Part shown: positions 13,901 through 26,260 of the stretch, piece after piece | How the letters are laid out: each line of letters begins with the position of its first letter | How positions within the stretch are numbered: position 1 is the stretch's first letter | DNA from: Strigops habroptila | Lineage: Eukaryota; Chordata; Aves; Psittaciformes; Psittacidae | Length of the DNA stretch: 64,000 nt | Reading direction: 5' to 3' | Assembly: GCF_004027225.2 (NCBI RefSeq) | Contig: NC_044289.2 | Coordinates: 11,077,761 to 11,141,760 of the forward strand | Position numbers and translations under genes: made by a program | The notes under the pieces: model-generated | Told to the model about the DNA's origin: nothing | The model's input: the letters and a program-made list of their open reading frames with translations, nothing else | Databases searched by the model: none

Positions 13901-13967
13901 AAGCTGCTGCATCCTGCGTATGAAGCTTGTTTGAAGTCATGTCCAGAAGGAAAGTCAACTAAATCAG
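13901..13967 (+). other. Candidate 67-nt non-coding exon
   Basis: A long pyrimidine tract (13869-13898) ends in CCCCAG at 13900, which is an excellent acceptor. Sixty-seven bases later ATCAG is followed by GTAGGG, a fair donor. The interval has stops in frame and carries a short ATG frame (ATGAAGCTTGTTTGA), so it would not code for protein. If real it could be a 5' UTR exon of PKIG, the only + strand gene downstream. Both splice signals are seen in the sequence, but their use is inferred. Confidence 0.25.
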
Positions 13968-16900
13968 GTAGGGATTCACGCTGTGGACTGATACAAACTT
14001 CTATTCACAGGGAGATATTACATAAACAGGAATGGGGTTATTTTCCTTCTTGTTTCATAGCGTCATTTGACCTCCCTCCGTACTCTCAATTCCTAGAGGC
14101 TAGAAGGCGGTTACGAGGGGGGAAAAAATATCAACAATTGTGCCATAATGACTTTCCTGCTGTATTTTCCATACTAACAGCCATGTGCTTGTCCCAATCC
14201 CTGTTCCAACACTGACTCTACCGGCAGCCCATGGTGCGAGCAGTGCTGCACGGCCTCTCCCCTGCCAGCGATGGGGACATGGTGTGCTAATCCTGCCCGC
14301 ATATTTCACATGAGAATGGTTTTTTTCCCTGTGAATAACCACATAAATGAGTTTTTCTGTGCATGTAGAGTCAGCCCAGCCAGATCCAGGGAACCCCCAA
14401 AGCTTAACCTTTTGCAATGCTTGCGTAAGCGGCAGATCCACCAGCTCACAGTCCTTTCCGTGCTCTCACTGCCATGGCCCCTGCACTGAGAGCATGTCCT
14501 CAGCCCTCAGATCATCTTGCTGCTTTCTCTTATTCCTGCACTGAGTTTTCCCTTATGTGGAGCTGCCACAGGCGTATTGTTTGCAGATCTGGCCATACAG
14601 GATCTCAGGGCTCTTTGGTGCACATAGACATTCCTCCTACAGGTCTCTCAGGGCACATCATCTCTTCTATCCAGCACCTTTCCCATGTATGCTAGAGAGC
14701 CCGTGTCCTTCTACACCCAGGCTGCATTTCAGTGGACCATAAAATAGTTGGCAGTTCTTTTCCTTAGAGCCTTTCCCTTTTCTGACAGTATAACTTGCAA
14801 CGATCACTGAGCATCCCCAGTGTAATGTTACAGGCATGCCTCGAGCACCGCTTCAGCTCGTGTCTAAATGTCATATCCCTAGTGACTTCTGTAGACAGAT
14901 TTACCCTGCCTGCGGAAAGGAAAGGAAAGGAACATCACCTGAACTAGATGTTCAGAAATTCTCCATCCATCACAGAAATACTCAGAGAAGGGGGTGTGCA
15001 GGCCAACAGCACTTTCTCTGCCCAGGTAGGGCTCCCAGCCAGGTTGCACAGCCACAGAGACTCCAGATTTCAGTGGGTAACAACCAAAAGGGCTTAACTC
15101 AGCCACCTCTCACTCCCAGCTGTTTGTAACTCCTACACTTTCCTTTTCCATCATACATAAAGCACCACCAGCACCATTCCCCCCATCCAATCCTTCTCAC
15201 AGCTCCCAAAGACAGATCTTGCCCCCATCCATACCTTCCCAGGTCCTGGATGGCTTTCTTCTGTGCAGTGGGGTGTATGGACAGGGCAAGTAGCTCCAGG
15301 GAGCAAAGCTGAGCCTGGTTTTACTGATCAGCCTCATTCCACACTGACACTCTTAAGAGTTGCCCTGGTTATTTTTAGGCACCACTGGGAGCTGCCAGGG
15401 CTCTCACACCTCAAGAGGTTTCACAGCTTCTCGCTCAGCCCCTTACACTACAAGTCAGAACGACCTTTGGATGCTGGATGTGAGTTCCTATGGGATTTTG
15501 CAAGCCTGAATGAGGAAGAGCCAAGGCAGGTGGCTCTCAGCTTCATGCACTCTGTGCTGAGCAGAGCCTCCTCAACTAGCAGCAGCCAAAACTGCATAGT
15601 TACAGCCTGCACAACACCTCTTCCAAGCTAAGCTTCCTCCCCAGCTACGTGAGCACTGCTTTCACACAGCAGCAGAGCTCTACACTTCCAATTACAAAGA
15701 AAAGCTGGACAAAATTGCTCTTTTTCCTGCTAGACATAAAAATAAAGACCCATCCTTTCTTACCTCTGTCCTTGCAGAAATGTCTTCACCCAGAAACAGG
15801 TATCCCATCAAAACCTCCTGAGGTTTCACCTTCCCTTTATACTGACAAGGGCAGCTCTGCTAGAAAATAGCCCCAGCTGCACCTCCTCTGCACTTACTTG
15901 ATTTCTTCTTGCCCAGGGAAGCCTGGAAGGTATTGGGGATGTTGTGCCGTGGATGAGCATCCCTGGGCCGGGAATTAAAGCAGGGTTTGAGTAGGTGATC
16001 AATCAGAGGTCAGTGTGTTGGTATGATGAGAAAAGCTATGGGACCACTAGGGAGTTTCTAGGCTTGAAATGAAATCCAGCAGGGACTTTTCTTCCTGAAT
16101 TGTTCTAGGGAAGGCAGAGAACCCAAATGTGAAGGGGATCCCCTTTGCAAAAGAATCCACCCCGTGGCCCAGCTGTAATGGGGTGTCTGTAATCACAAGC
16201 AGGGACAATACATGAGTCTTCCTGGAACATGCCTGTAAGAGCAGCTGTGGGGCTTTTGCAGTTGAAGGCTTTAAAGTGACTGGTCTGTGGTTTGTCTGCT
16301 TTGTAAGTGCAGGCATCAGCAGATCCTCCACACAAAAACGCTGGTTTTATTCATGTAAAAATAAATTTGCATATAAAGGCAGTTAAATAAGAAGTTGGGA
16401 GAAAATAAAACTAATGGAGAAGGGACTTGTAGCCTCATACTCCTTAGAGCCTTGAAATGGACTCTGCAGGGGACTTGTGGGTGCCGGCCAACAAGGTGAT
16501 GGGTGCTTGTGGCCATGCTGGGTGACCACGAGGGGTCTGGCTCGCTGCTCTCTGCTGGACACAGAACACCGTGTCCACCCAGTGTGAGCCTGAGGGGGTG
16601 ACAAATGGGGAGCAGAAAGGTGCCAGCCTTCTGTGTCCTGAGCGTGCCTCATCCTGCTGTGCCACCCCATCCCTCGGAGGGATGTGTGTCCTTCGGAAGG
16701 GGGGTGGAATGGAGTGCCCAGATTTATTAGCACCTCAGAGCCGTGGGATGTGAAAAACAAGCTCGACCTGGGAGCAAAACAAAAATACAACTGCTGTCAC
16801 GGCAACTGTCTGCAGATGCATGAAGAGACCAATTATTTCCATTAATCAACTTAGTGAGAAGCTGCAGAAGAGGCTTAAGCTGCAGCTGAGGCTCGGTGCT

Positions 16901-18904
16901 GTGGGGAGGGAGGAGCAGAGAGCTCCAGCACACCTTGGTTGCTAAGGCAAACCGTGATTCCTCCTGTAACAGAGGATTATTGGAGCAGATGCTCAGCACC
17001 CATGCCCCGTGGGGACTGGCAGGGGAATGATGCCTGCCCCAGGCATGGGGATGCAGGCAGGCAGGGCTGCATGGCACTGGGCTGCCATCCTGGTGGACAG
17101 ATGGACAGACAGCTCCCTCCTACACATCCTGACACTAACAGGATGCTGGTGGTGCTGAGCAATCCCCTCCACCTTCCCCATTCCTCTCCAAGCCTTCCCC
17201 TCTCCCCTGGGGACCACAGCAGCACACACAAGGACTCGCCCTGCCCCTGTGCCAAGGGTCAGCCGTGATTTTGAAATCCGGCTGGAGCATCTTACGTCAG
17301 CCTGGAGCCAGGCACTGCGGGGAGGATGTGGGGCAGCAAGAGGTGCATTGGAACAGCAGAGACACTGCGGGAGTCCCTGGGGATGTGCTAAAGGCCAGGA
17401 GGGAGGGGAGGATGTTTGGGGTGCTTGGTAAAGCTAAATGTAAGATTTGTGAAGTTGCAGAGGAGTCAGTCTAAGCCTAATCTTAAATCTGAGGCTAAGC
17501 AATTAGCGACCAGTTGTACAGGCATTAAGTGATCTTCATGCTGTAAAACCAGAACAAAGCAAAAGGACACAGAGCCTCAGGCCCACTACTATATCTGCTC
17601 TCCCACTCCATGAATTAGTTTTCCACCAAGTCCTAGAGAACCCTGGAAGCTCTGAACCTGCAAAACCACTGCAGTGGCTGGAGAAGCTGTGCTGTCTGCA
17701 CTGGCTGAATTAATTGTATTTAGCGTAAGAGCCAGAGGGTGCAGAGTTATTACTAGGAATCCCACAGCAAAAGCCTTCCAAAAACACCGCGTGCCATACC
17801 CAATCTTTACATCTCTTCACCGCTGGAGTGTGTTGAGGCTTTTCCATGCTATTTTCACCTGGAAAGAAGCTGCTCAGCACATGAGATGGACACACATGCC
17901 CTGGTAGGAGATCATGCTGCTGCCCTGGTCCTGCCTGTTTCCTCACCCAGCCGGGAAGCTGGGGCTCTGCAGTTTGGGGCACAGCAATTCTGGACAACAA
18001 GACCCATCTCCACCACATTTTGGAGAACACAGACCAGCAGGGAAGCTCTATGCCTGGTGCAGACCTTGTCACCAGCCTTAACAATGCTTGTTGCATATGT
18101 AGCCACTACCAGGCTGGGCTCCAAACAGAACATCTCCGTCTTCAGCTTCTGGAGTGGATCTAAGCTCTAGTGCATGGGGGTCATGAGCAATAGCGAGGCC
18201 TTTAAGGCATGAGCACAGGTCTAAAAATACATTCTAACCCTGATAACGCCATTTCAGAGCCCTCCTGCTTTGATGTGCAACCCCTCGTGCCTGTTCCCAG
18301 ACAAGACCCAGTGGAAAATTTGCTGAAATTCCAGCTGGAAGTTGTCAGACAGTTGGTGGAAACCCCCTGACCTCAAGTGCTGGCTTCAGCCCTATGGGAT
18401 TTTTTTCCCTCCTTACTGGATGCGACTCTCCCAGCAGGAAACCTCACAGCAGAGCCACAGGGAGCACAGAAATCCCGGTGCTCCCGTCTCTGTGCTCTAC
18501 CAGGCCCCCCTCTGCAGTAAACCATCTTACACTGTAAATATTTTAAAAGCCCAGCAGGGCTGTTGAGTATGTTTTGCTGTTGTTATGGATCCGGCCCCAG
18601 CAGGAGAGGTCTAATAATAGTCACTGTACCCTGGAATGAAAGGGCAAGGGGCACTGCACAATGCGGAGAGCTTGAAGGCAGACTGTACAGCTTCATGCCT
18701 TGGTCCCTGCAGGTTGGCAATGAAGGCGAGAGAAGTGGGATGCGAGGCATGAGCAGAAGAGGGAGTCACATCCCCATTCCATAGAAGAACTTTGACATTT
18801 TACCCCAGAAACACAGCAAGGATTAGCTTGGATTCGTGTCTTTATGACTCTGGAAGTTTGGGGGCCAAAGGAGAGCGTTAGATCTTCTGGTGTGACACCA
18901 AGAA
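13968..18904. other. Non-coding stretch, no recognised gene
   Basis: Nothing here matches a known protein, RNA or mobile element. Sequence composition is moderate and several chance open frames of 60-135 codons occur on both strands. A pyrimidine-rich acceptor at about 15777 with a donor 22 bases later was noted, but it is too short to call an exon. Confidence 0.5.
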
Positions 18905-19559
18905 AGTGGAAAGCATGTCCCTGGCCAGGTGGTGGGACAGAGGAGGCAAGGCCAATGGCATCCTGGCTTGTATTAGGAACAGTGTGGCCAGCAGGACTGG
19001 GGAAGTGATCGTCCCCTGTTCTGGGCACTGGTGAGGTTGCACCTTGAATCCTGTGTTCACTTCTGGGCTCCTCACTGCAAGAGAGACATTGAGGTGCTGG
19101 AGCAGGGCCAGAGAAGGGCACCGGAGCTGGTGCAGGGCCTGGAGCACAAGTGTGATGAGGAAGGGCTGAGGGACCTGGGGGGGTTTAGTCTGGAGAAGAG
19201 AAGGCTCAGGGGGGACCTTATCACTCTCTACAACTGCCTGACAGGAGGATGGAGCCAGGAGGGGTCTGGTCTCTGCTCCCAAGGAGCAAGGGACAGGACA
19301 AGAGGAAACGGCCCCAAGCTGCACCAGGGGAGGTTTAGATGGAGATTAGGAACCATTCACCAAGAGGGTGCTCAGGCACTGGAACAGGCTGCCCAGGGAA
19401 GAGGTGGAGTCACTGTCCTAGAAGTGTTCACAAACCATATAGACAAGGCCCTCAGTGCCATGGGTTAGCGGTGGCCTTGGCAGTGCTGGGGAACGGTTGG
19501 ACTTGATGATCTTAAAGCTCTTTTCCAACCACGTTGATTCTGGTTCTATGATTCTATGA
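18905..19559 (+). mobile_element. CR1 LINE fragment, 3' end, sense orientation
   Basis: The block reads like the 3' part of an avian CR1 element: the segment on early-onset GTGTGGCCAGCAGGAC at about 18988, then GGTTGCACCTTGAATCCTGTG, then AGGCTGCCCAGGGAAGAGGTGG, and finally a tail repeating ATTCTATG at 19541-19557. CR1 copies are usually 5' truncated and end in this octamer instead of poly(A), which fits. An open frame at 19031-19468 lies inside it and is not a host gene. The 5' boundary is approximate. Confidence 0.93.
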
Positions 19560-22500
19560 CCTGCGGGCAGAACTCGCAGCAGTTGGTCCCAACGGCCCCT
19601 GGCACCGGGCTGGCGCAGGGCCGCAGCCGGGCAGCAGCACCCAGGACGTGTCTGTTGGGGCTCCTGCCCCGGGACCAGGGTGCCCCCTGGATCTGCTGTG
19701 GCCACAGTGGTGGCCAAGGGGCAGGTCCCCTGCTTGGGTGGGTGTCCCAGCAGAGCAGCAGCCCCAGCTCGGCCCCCAGTGACAGGGAGGCCTCTAAAGG
19801 AAGGCAGGGCGGCGACTCACGCCTAGTTAAGCTGGAAAGCCATTGCTGTGTTTAACCTTGGAACCTCCTTCCTTAACAGCAGCCCAGGTGTGCTGTGCCA
19901 GGAATGTCTGAGCAGGGGATTAACCTGCCTAAGGTCCAAACGTGTGACAGGCGCCACGTACAGATGGACAAGACTTCATCTCACATAAAGAGCCCTTGCA
20001 GTGACTGCAAAGGCAAGTTAGGTGAAGAGGAAAGCAAGAGGTAAGAGAGGCAGAGCAGAAAGGAGCAGCAAAGCAGAGGGGGAGCTGGTTGGATTCAGCA
20101 CAGCCTGCTGATAGCCACCATCGATGCAGAGTCCAAAAATAGCCCTTCCTAGCCATAAAAAGCTTACAGTTTAACCTAGACAAGGGACAGATGTAGTATC
20201 GTGCAAAGGGTTTCCTTGAAGCTGGAATCTGGGGCTGGGTGTGACTGTAACACCCATCTGATCCCCTGGAGTCAGGCCCTGGCTGCTGGCTGGGGTCACA
20301 GGGCTTGTGTTTGCTCCGCAGGCGCTCAGCCCTGTGTCAAGTTTAACCTGCCCATGGTGTTTCCAGGTCATTTGTATTATTCCAGGCCACTCTTGTATTA
20401 TTTGCAATAACTGTTTGTTAGTAGTCCCTGGGATCTGTGCTGTGGAGAAGCAGGCAAGGTAGGAAATGGGAATTGAATGCTGGCTTGTCAGTGGGTCTCA
20501 GAGAGGCATTGAGCTGCCCTAGAAGCTGTTTCTTCTATCAAAAGGTAGAAGAAACATTTAACCCTTTAATTTCTTAGCATCCACCTTCTAAATGGGTCCA
20601 ATTCAGCTGCAGTGTAAGTAGAGCTGGTTAAGCCGCAGCTGCGCAGAGCAGAGCCAGCCGCTCTGTGACTTCCCTGGAAAATGCTGGTGAGCCAAACTGC
20701 CCGGCAGCAAAACCGCTCCAGAAGCTGAGTCCACATCAGGAAAGCCAACACTATTCTGGCTCCAGATTTTTTAGTCCTCACAAGACATTGTGGATAAATT
20801 AAGTCCCGGCCAAACAGCAGGTTTGGCAGAGCCAGGTTACTTCAAGGGGACACAGGAGCAGAGGTGGCTCTGGGGATGTGTCTGGTGTCTGTGGCAGCTT
20901 GTGAGGGGCTTCCTTGCTTGTGGCCAGCTGCCCTGGGACAGGCAGCACTGTGTTCCCATAGTGGAGGGGACACAGCCTCCCTCCAAGCAGCACAGAAAAG
21001 CTTTTTGAGGAATGTGCAACGGGCAGCAGGTCCCAGCTCCATGCCAATGGCCTTTGTCACCATGCCATGCATCCCCTGCCCCATCCCTGCTGGCTGGCAT
21101 GCTGCACCAAGGACACAGGGACTGTTTCTGTTACCAACAACAGCAAGGAGGAAAGGGAGGCAGGAAATTACCCTCTGGGGACAAGTTGAGTCATCTCTTT
21201 GAAGTGCCCTGGAAACCTTTGTGCAGTGTGTTTGTGTGCTGTGGGCTTATTCCCGCAATGCCTGGCAAGAGCCGGCACATCATTCCCTCCTGCTGGCCCA
21301 AAGGAGTATGAAAATCCACAGGTGAGGAGCCAGTGGGTGATGCACCCCCCTTTGCACCCCCTGCCACCACTACATGACTGTCCATGGTGATGCAGTTTCA
21401 GGTCTACGTGGGCAAGAGGGAAGGTGGTTCCTTTCTTGTCCCTGGCAGATGTTAAAAGATGTTTCCACTGACTAAAAACCCACCGAACTGTTTTTCACTT
21501 GCCTGAAAATGTGGAAATGCTCTTTGCAAAATGAGGTTTTTCTATCAAAAATTGAGGCGACCGCTCCCATCACCTCCTCAGTCCAACAGCTTCCTGGAGG
21601 CAGAGGCTGGCGTGTCTGCCAGCAGGGAGGGATCTCCCTTCAAGGCTTTTGAGAGCTGCCACCTTGAAAATCCTGAAGGAACTGCACACATTTGTAAGCT
21701 TTGCTCATAAATCAGCCCCCTCCAGCTCTTTGAGTGGAGAACCAAAGGCAGGAACCTTCCCAGCCATGGAAATAAATAAATCACACACGCCATCTCCTGG
21801 CCACCGAGTTGGGACGCAAACCTGTCCGAGCAGGACCTGCTTCTGCACACTTGGTTCCTATTTTTAATCACGATCCCATCCTTTTTCCATGTGATGGGGC
21901 ATTTAGTCACTTGCCACAGTGCTCCTGCAGCCAATCACATCTACTGTTGGCAGCTACAGCAAGGGACACTGGGAAAATGCTGTGTCCCAGGTGCTGGTCG
22001 GCTCCTGCTCCCCAGTTTGTGGAGTCCATCCTATGAACTAGGTGGTCCAGCCCCAAAACAGGGGCAGGAGGACTCCTGAGCATATCGGCTCTGGATTGAC
22101 CTTACGGATGTGGAGATGGATCCAGGCTTTTGTGGACAGCTCTTAGGGAAGCCTTCCAAGTCCATCTGACACCTCTCCAGCAGCTACAGAACGTCAGCAG
22201 CCTCTGGGCTCCAATGAGCTGCGAGGAGGACTTGTCTGGGAATGATGGAAAAGGTGCTTTGCCCGCTGAGATCAGCAAGCCTGCTGCATCCAGAGCAGAC
22301 ACCTCATCCTGGGAAGGGCACGGCTGGAAAGGAAGGAGGGAAGATGAGGAAAAACAACAGCTGGGATCTCTTCCTGGGGCAAAGGATGCAGTTTTTACCC
22401 ATTTAACAGGGGCTAGATGGACGCCAAGCCCTGGGAGGAGATTTGCTTGGATTTGGAGAAGCGGGTTCCCCTGGGAGGTCTGGATGGACCAAGCCCCAAG

Positions 22501-23992
22501 TCCCACCAGTGAGCTGGTGCCAGGCGCTCCAAGAGAGGAGTCCCTCAGGCAATGGAAACATCACACTAGGTTTATGCAGGTTTGAGGTTACTGCACCTTG
22601 CTCAGTCTCAGGAATGGGGGAATTTAACCTCTTTTATCCTGGCTACTGCTCTTCACCAGCATCTTCTTTCTACTGCCATAACATCGGAGATTACAGAGTG
22701 AGGAGTGTGATTCCTGTCCAGGCTCATGGTCTGCCAGCAGATTTCCCTGCTAGAAAGAGCCATATTAAGCAGGATTTGACCAGGAAGCTGAGCAAGTTTC
22801 TCAGTGGGTCATTAACCCCAAGACACAAAAGCAAGTCAGTGACAAGAAGTTGATCTTTTTTCTCATTACACACAAGCATTTCTAACTGGGACCTCGTTCA
22901 AGTACTGACAACATCAGCAGGGCTAAAGGCATTTTTTATAGTGAGCAGAATCGCAGATAAGACTATGATTATCTCTAACTTCCATGTAGAAAAACAAGCT
23001 AAGTGCCAGGCTGAGTAAACAGGAGCAGGAACCAAGAGCCTCAGGTCTCCAGGGCAGAGGCAGCGTGTGCTCACTAAGTCTGTGCCCGGAGCCAGGCAGC
23101 CTGTGACATGTTCCCGAGCTGCTGAGGTCCCTGGACGTTGTGTGCTGGCAAGTTAAACCACCAGCTAAAGGAAAAAACCAACAGCTTAAGGACTGAACTA
23201 AGAGCTGGCTTGCAGCACAGCTTGCGTGTGACAAGTGGCTTGTCTTTGTGCTCTGTGCTTGGCACAGACACAAGGCTGGAGTGAAGGGGTCCAAACATTT
23301 CACAAAAGGGCTGATTTTCACATGTTAAAGTGCTTATCTCCAAGCACTACAGCCCAGCACTTTCTCAGTGATATCCAACAACCAGTGGAGGCCAGTACTG
23401 ATCCAGAGCTCTGTACGGAGAAAGTACTCCCCTGCTCCCCAAGCTTTCCACTGCGTATTCATCAGGGCCTTGATTATTTCCCATTACAAATTCAGGCTGG
23501 ATCATCACCCCATCCCCCCATGCAGTAAGCCAAATCTGGCCTCTGTTCAAAGCTCCCGTGGCACTTTTGAGGAGAAAGGAGGGCTTTTTCTGTAATGGTT
23601 TTGCTGTAGGAAAAAGCTGCTAACCAGCGACCTTGCAGCTTTTAAAGAAGGCCAGGAACTCAAAAGGAGAGGCAAATACCTTGTGTGCCTTGCCTTGCAA
23701 TGGGAAGGCAGAATAAGGGCCAGTAAAGGCAGCTGGGACAAATCCTTCTTGCCTACCTGCCCTCACCCAACACAGTGTGTCACCCAGCACCATGGGTCAC
23801 CCCACACGCCGCCCCACGTGATGGGTTTGATATCTGAGATTTCAGTAGCTGCTGTTAGAGGAACCGGAGCAGAGTTACAGGGACTATTTTTTCATGCAGT
23901 AACTTAACTCCACAGAGTAACCTAACCTGGAGGGAGCCATGACTTGAGGCTTGCTGAGCATCCTTGACCTCACAGCTGTGTTTTCTCCGCAG
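19560..23992. other. Non-coding sequence upstream of the PKIG coding exon
   Basis: No recognisable exon or RNA gene is visible. The right end is the pyrimidine tract and AG acceptor (23981-23992) of the first PKIG coding exon, so at least the distal part is a PKIG intron. Chance frames reach about 150 codons (22130-22585) without any domain. Confidence 0.55.
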
Positions 23993-23994
23993 CA

Positions 23995-24009
23995 ATGCAA
24001 TGGAGGTAG
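23995..24009 (+). other. Four-codon uORF overlapping the PKIG start
   Basis: ATG CAA TGG AGG TAG begins three bases inside the exon, five bases before the PKIG ATG, and is in a different frame. Its stop lies seven bases beyond the PKIG start codon. A ribosome starting here would terminate past the true start, which could lower PKIG translation. In human PKIG the codon before the conserved start is, from what I recall, an in-frame Met, so the out-of-frame position would be a lineage difference. Confidence 0.6.
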
Positions 24010-24150
24010 AGTCCAGCATGTACACTGACTTCATTTCCTGCGATCGGGCCGGCCGGAGGAACGCTGTCCACGACATCCACCAAGATGCAACCACCGTCAG
24101 CGTGCGCAAGCTGACCGAGGACCTCGGTGACCTCGCTGTTGAAGGAGCAG
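24000..24150 (+). CDS. PKIG: PKIG first coding exon (residues 1-50 and first base of 51)
   Basis: The exon itself begins at 23993 after TTTTCTCCGCAG, leaving seven 5' UTR bases before the ATG at 24000. It carries the whole functional part of the protein: the kinase-inhibiting pseudosubstrate and the nuclear export signal. It ends in GGAGCAG followed by the donor GTAACT. Upstream 5' UTR exons must exist but could not be placed with confidence. Confidence 0.95.
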
Positions 24151-25414
24151 GTAACTGCTGCAGACACCAGTAAGCCCAGCTCCCAGCACACAGGCTGGAA
24201 GGGCAAGGCATGAAATGGCAGCGCAGCTGAACAGTGCTGTCTCTGGGACCATCAAACAGATGCTCAAGAGGAACATCCCGTTCCTTGCTGCATCAGTGCC
24301 TTCATGCTTGGTGGGAGAGGGGCTCACTGGGCTGAGGGGCTTTTAGAGTAAATGGAATGGTCCCAGGTTTCCTGGCACACAAGCAGTGCACACTCCAGCC
24401 AAGGCTCTTTGCTCAGTTGGTTTGTAGAGGAACTGATGCTTGAACAAACATGGACCAAGAGCCTTCCCAGGGAAAATTACACATCAGGTATATCTTAGGC
24501 TTTATAAAAATCGAGTGTGGAGCGGGTTATGGTTTGCTTTCTCTCTGTTGGTTTGTTCTGGTTTTTGGTTTTTTGGGGTTGTTTTGGGGTTTTTTTGGTT
24601 GTTTTTTTGTTTTTGTTTTTTTTTTAATCAGCCTTGAAATAGTTCCACAGTATTTTAAATGGCAACAGAAACAATTTTTAACACCACCAGTCATCTTCAG
24701 ATCTTCCCCTGTAGCCCAAACACGGCAGCAGTAGCAGCCTGCTCAGTATATGCCAGCCAGCTGACTACAAGAAGCATGAATCCTCTGCTCAGAGCACAAG
24801 CAAACCAGCCACTCCGATTCCACTAATAAGCAGCAAAACATACAGCACCACTGCAGAGGGCAGGCTCAGGTTTTGCTCTTGCTCTTTTTCTCCACCAGCC
24901 TATATCTGTAACTATAAAAACACTATAAAACACATTTTCCCAACTCTACCTCTTTCAACATGCCCATACTAGCACATGTCCATCCACCCATCTGTAGTGA
25001 GCACAAATTGGAGCTCTTCTAACAGAGAGCAACTCGGGTAGCTGCAAGGCTGTCTGGCAGACGTTCCTGGAGCACTTGCAAGTTGCCCTTACAGGTTAGA
25101 CAAGGAGAACATATCCCTGCCCCAAAGCTCCCTCCCAGCATCACCAGGTGTGTTGAGAAGCGTTTGTGCTCCAGCAACGTGAGGAGAGAACCAATAGTCT
25201 AAACACCTGGCCACAGAAGGGTAGCGATAGATCTTCAGGTGGCAATCTGAATAAAATCAGCTAATGCAATTACTGATCACTTGTGTCCTCAGCAGAGTGT
25301 AACGGTGCTTTCTTCCCAATCCTCCCTTCTGCAGAAAGCCAAAGCGATGCCACTTCTTCTGAGAACAACCCAGGAGCAAGACCAGAGGGGCAAGAAAACA
25401 GCCCCTCCCCATGA
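24000..25414 (+). CDS. PKIG: cAMP-dependent protein kinase inhibitor gamma (spliced, two coding exons)
   Basis: The joined exons 24000-24150 and 25335-25414 encode 76 residues, the same length as human PKIG. PKI proteins bind the free catalytic subunit of protein kinase A, block it as a pseudosubstrate, and carry it out of the nucleus. The inhibitory core is visible: an N-terminal amphipathic stretch with YTDFI (8-12), then RAGRRNAV (16-23) with Arg16, Arg19, Arg20 and Ala22 in the phospho-acceptor place. The leucine-rich export signal follows at 38-47 (Leu38, Leu42, Leu45, Val47). The C-terminal half is acidic, Ser/Pro/Gln-rich and poorly conserved, as in the family. The start has a strong context (G at -3 and G at +4). 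The intron is phase 1, GT-AG, 1,184 bp. The gene runs head-on into ADA, as in human. Confidence 0.95.
24545..24628. repeat. T/G-rich low-complexity tract in the PKIG intron
   Basis: On the + strand the tract is almost only T and G, with runs of up to nine T, between the two PKIG coding exons. It is simple sequence, and the open frames across it (GFWFFGVV-like) are artefacts of composition. Confidence 0.8.
25335..25414 (+). CDS. PKIG: PKIG terminal coding exon (residues 51-76)
   Basis: The acceptor CTTCTGCAG ends at 25334. The split codon G|AA gives Glu51, and the frame then reads a hydrophilic tail containing SDATSSENN and ends PSP before TGA at 25412-25414. The phase matches the upstream exon and the total length equals the family length, which together support this exon although its sequence is weakly conserved. 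Confidence 0.9.
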
Positions 25415-26260
25415 CAGTGTGCAGGGGGTGGGATGGGCAGGAGGAGGGCCATCTTAAACAAGTATTTGCTATTGAATCTGTGGACAAAAGCCAACCTGGA
25501 ATGGCAAGTTGTCTGTCAAATGCCTTTGCTGCAACCGTTTTTGTTTAGAGAGCTACATGATGCTGTGCAAGGACTGGCACCTCCAAAAGACTTCTGCTCC
25601 TATCCCTAACGATTTAGAGCAACACTGCCGTGGTTCTAGTGGTATGAGCCATTCTCAAGATGCCTTAGCTGCAATTTTCCCCTAGGGGAAAAAATGATTT
25701 CAGTAATAATAAACACATCAGACTTTCCTGTTCAAGGTACCTTCCTCCTTTGCAAATTTAGATTATTTATTCTGTTTCCATAGATTAGAAATACAGATTA
25801 TTGGTTTTTCTAAGCCTCAGCTTCATCTGTTAGACCTGACCTGGCCAATGGACTGTCCATGCGGCCTCTTGTCAGGGTGGGCAGTGGGGAAGGGACCTGG
25901 CCAGTCCTCCTGCCTTCAAGTCAAGCACCACTCACCTGTGCTGCTGCCGCTTAGCATCAGGAAAGGACCAAAGCACAGCTCTGTGTGGATGAGCTCCACC
26001 TAGAGACCCAGCAGCACCAGCCACAGGCATCTTTTCCTTTGGGTTTTAGCATTTTGAGATATTGTTAAGGGGAGGGGAGAAACATTTTGCTGTTTTGACT
26101 GTTGAAATTCAGGCTTAACTTTGCAAACTGTTAGCTGAGATGATCTCTGGTAGGATCTCACACCATTCTCTCTTTTAGGAGACATGTTTTGTGTTAAAGA
26201 TGGTTTGATAAAACTATATAAGCTGTTGGAATAAATAACACAGCCTTCAAGTACTGAAGG
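25415..26260 (+). other. PKIG 3' UTR (probable extent)
   Basis: The region from the PKIG stop to the best polyadenylation signal at 26230 has no other coding content. An earlier AATAAA at 25708-25713 could give a shorter transcript of about 300 nt of UTR. The extent is inferred from signals only. Confidence 0.55.
26230..26235 (+). terminator. Probable PKIG polyadenylation signal
   Basis: AATAAA (within AATAAATAA) is followed about 28 bases later by a GT/T-rich element (GGTGGTTTTTTT), the usual pairing for cleavage and polyadenylation. The alternative AATAAA at 25708 lacks so clear a downstream element. Confidence 0.55.

Noticed and set aside
19031-19468. 145-codon + strand frame
   Set aside because: It lies wholly within the CR1 3' region and encodes no known CR1 protein domain.
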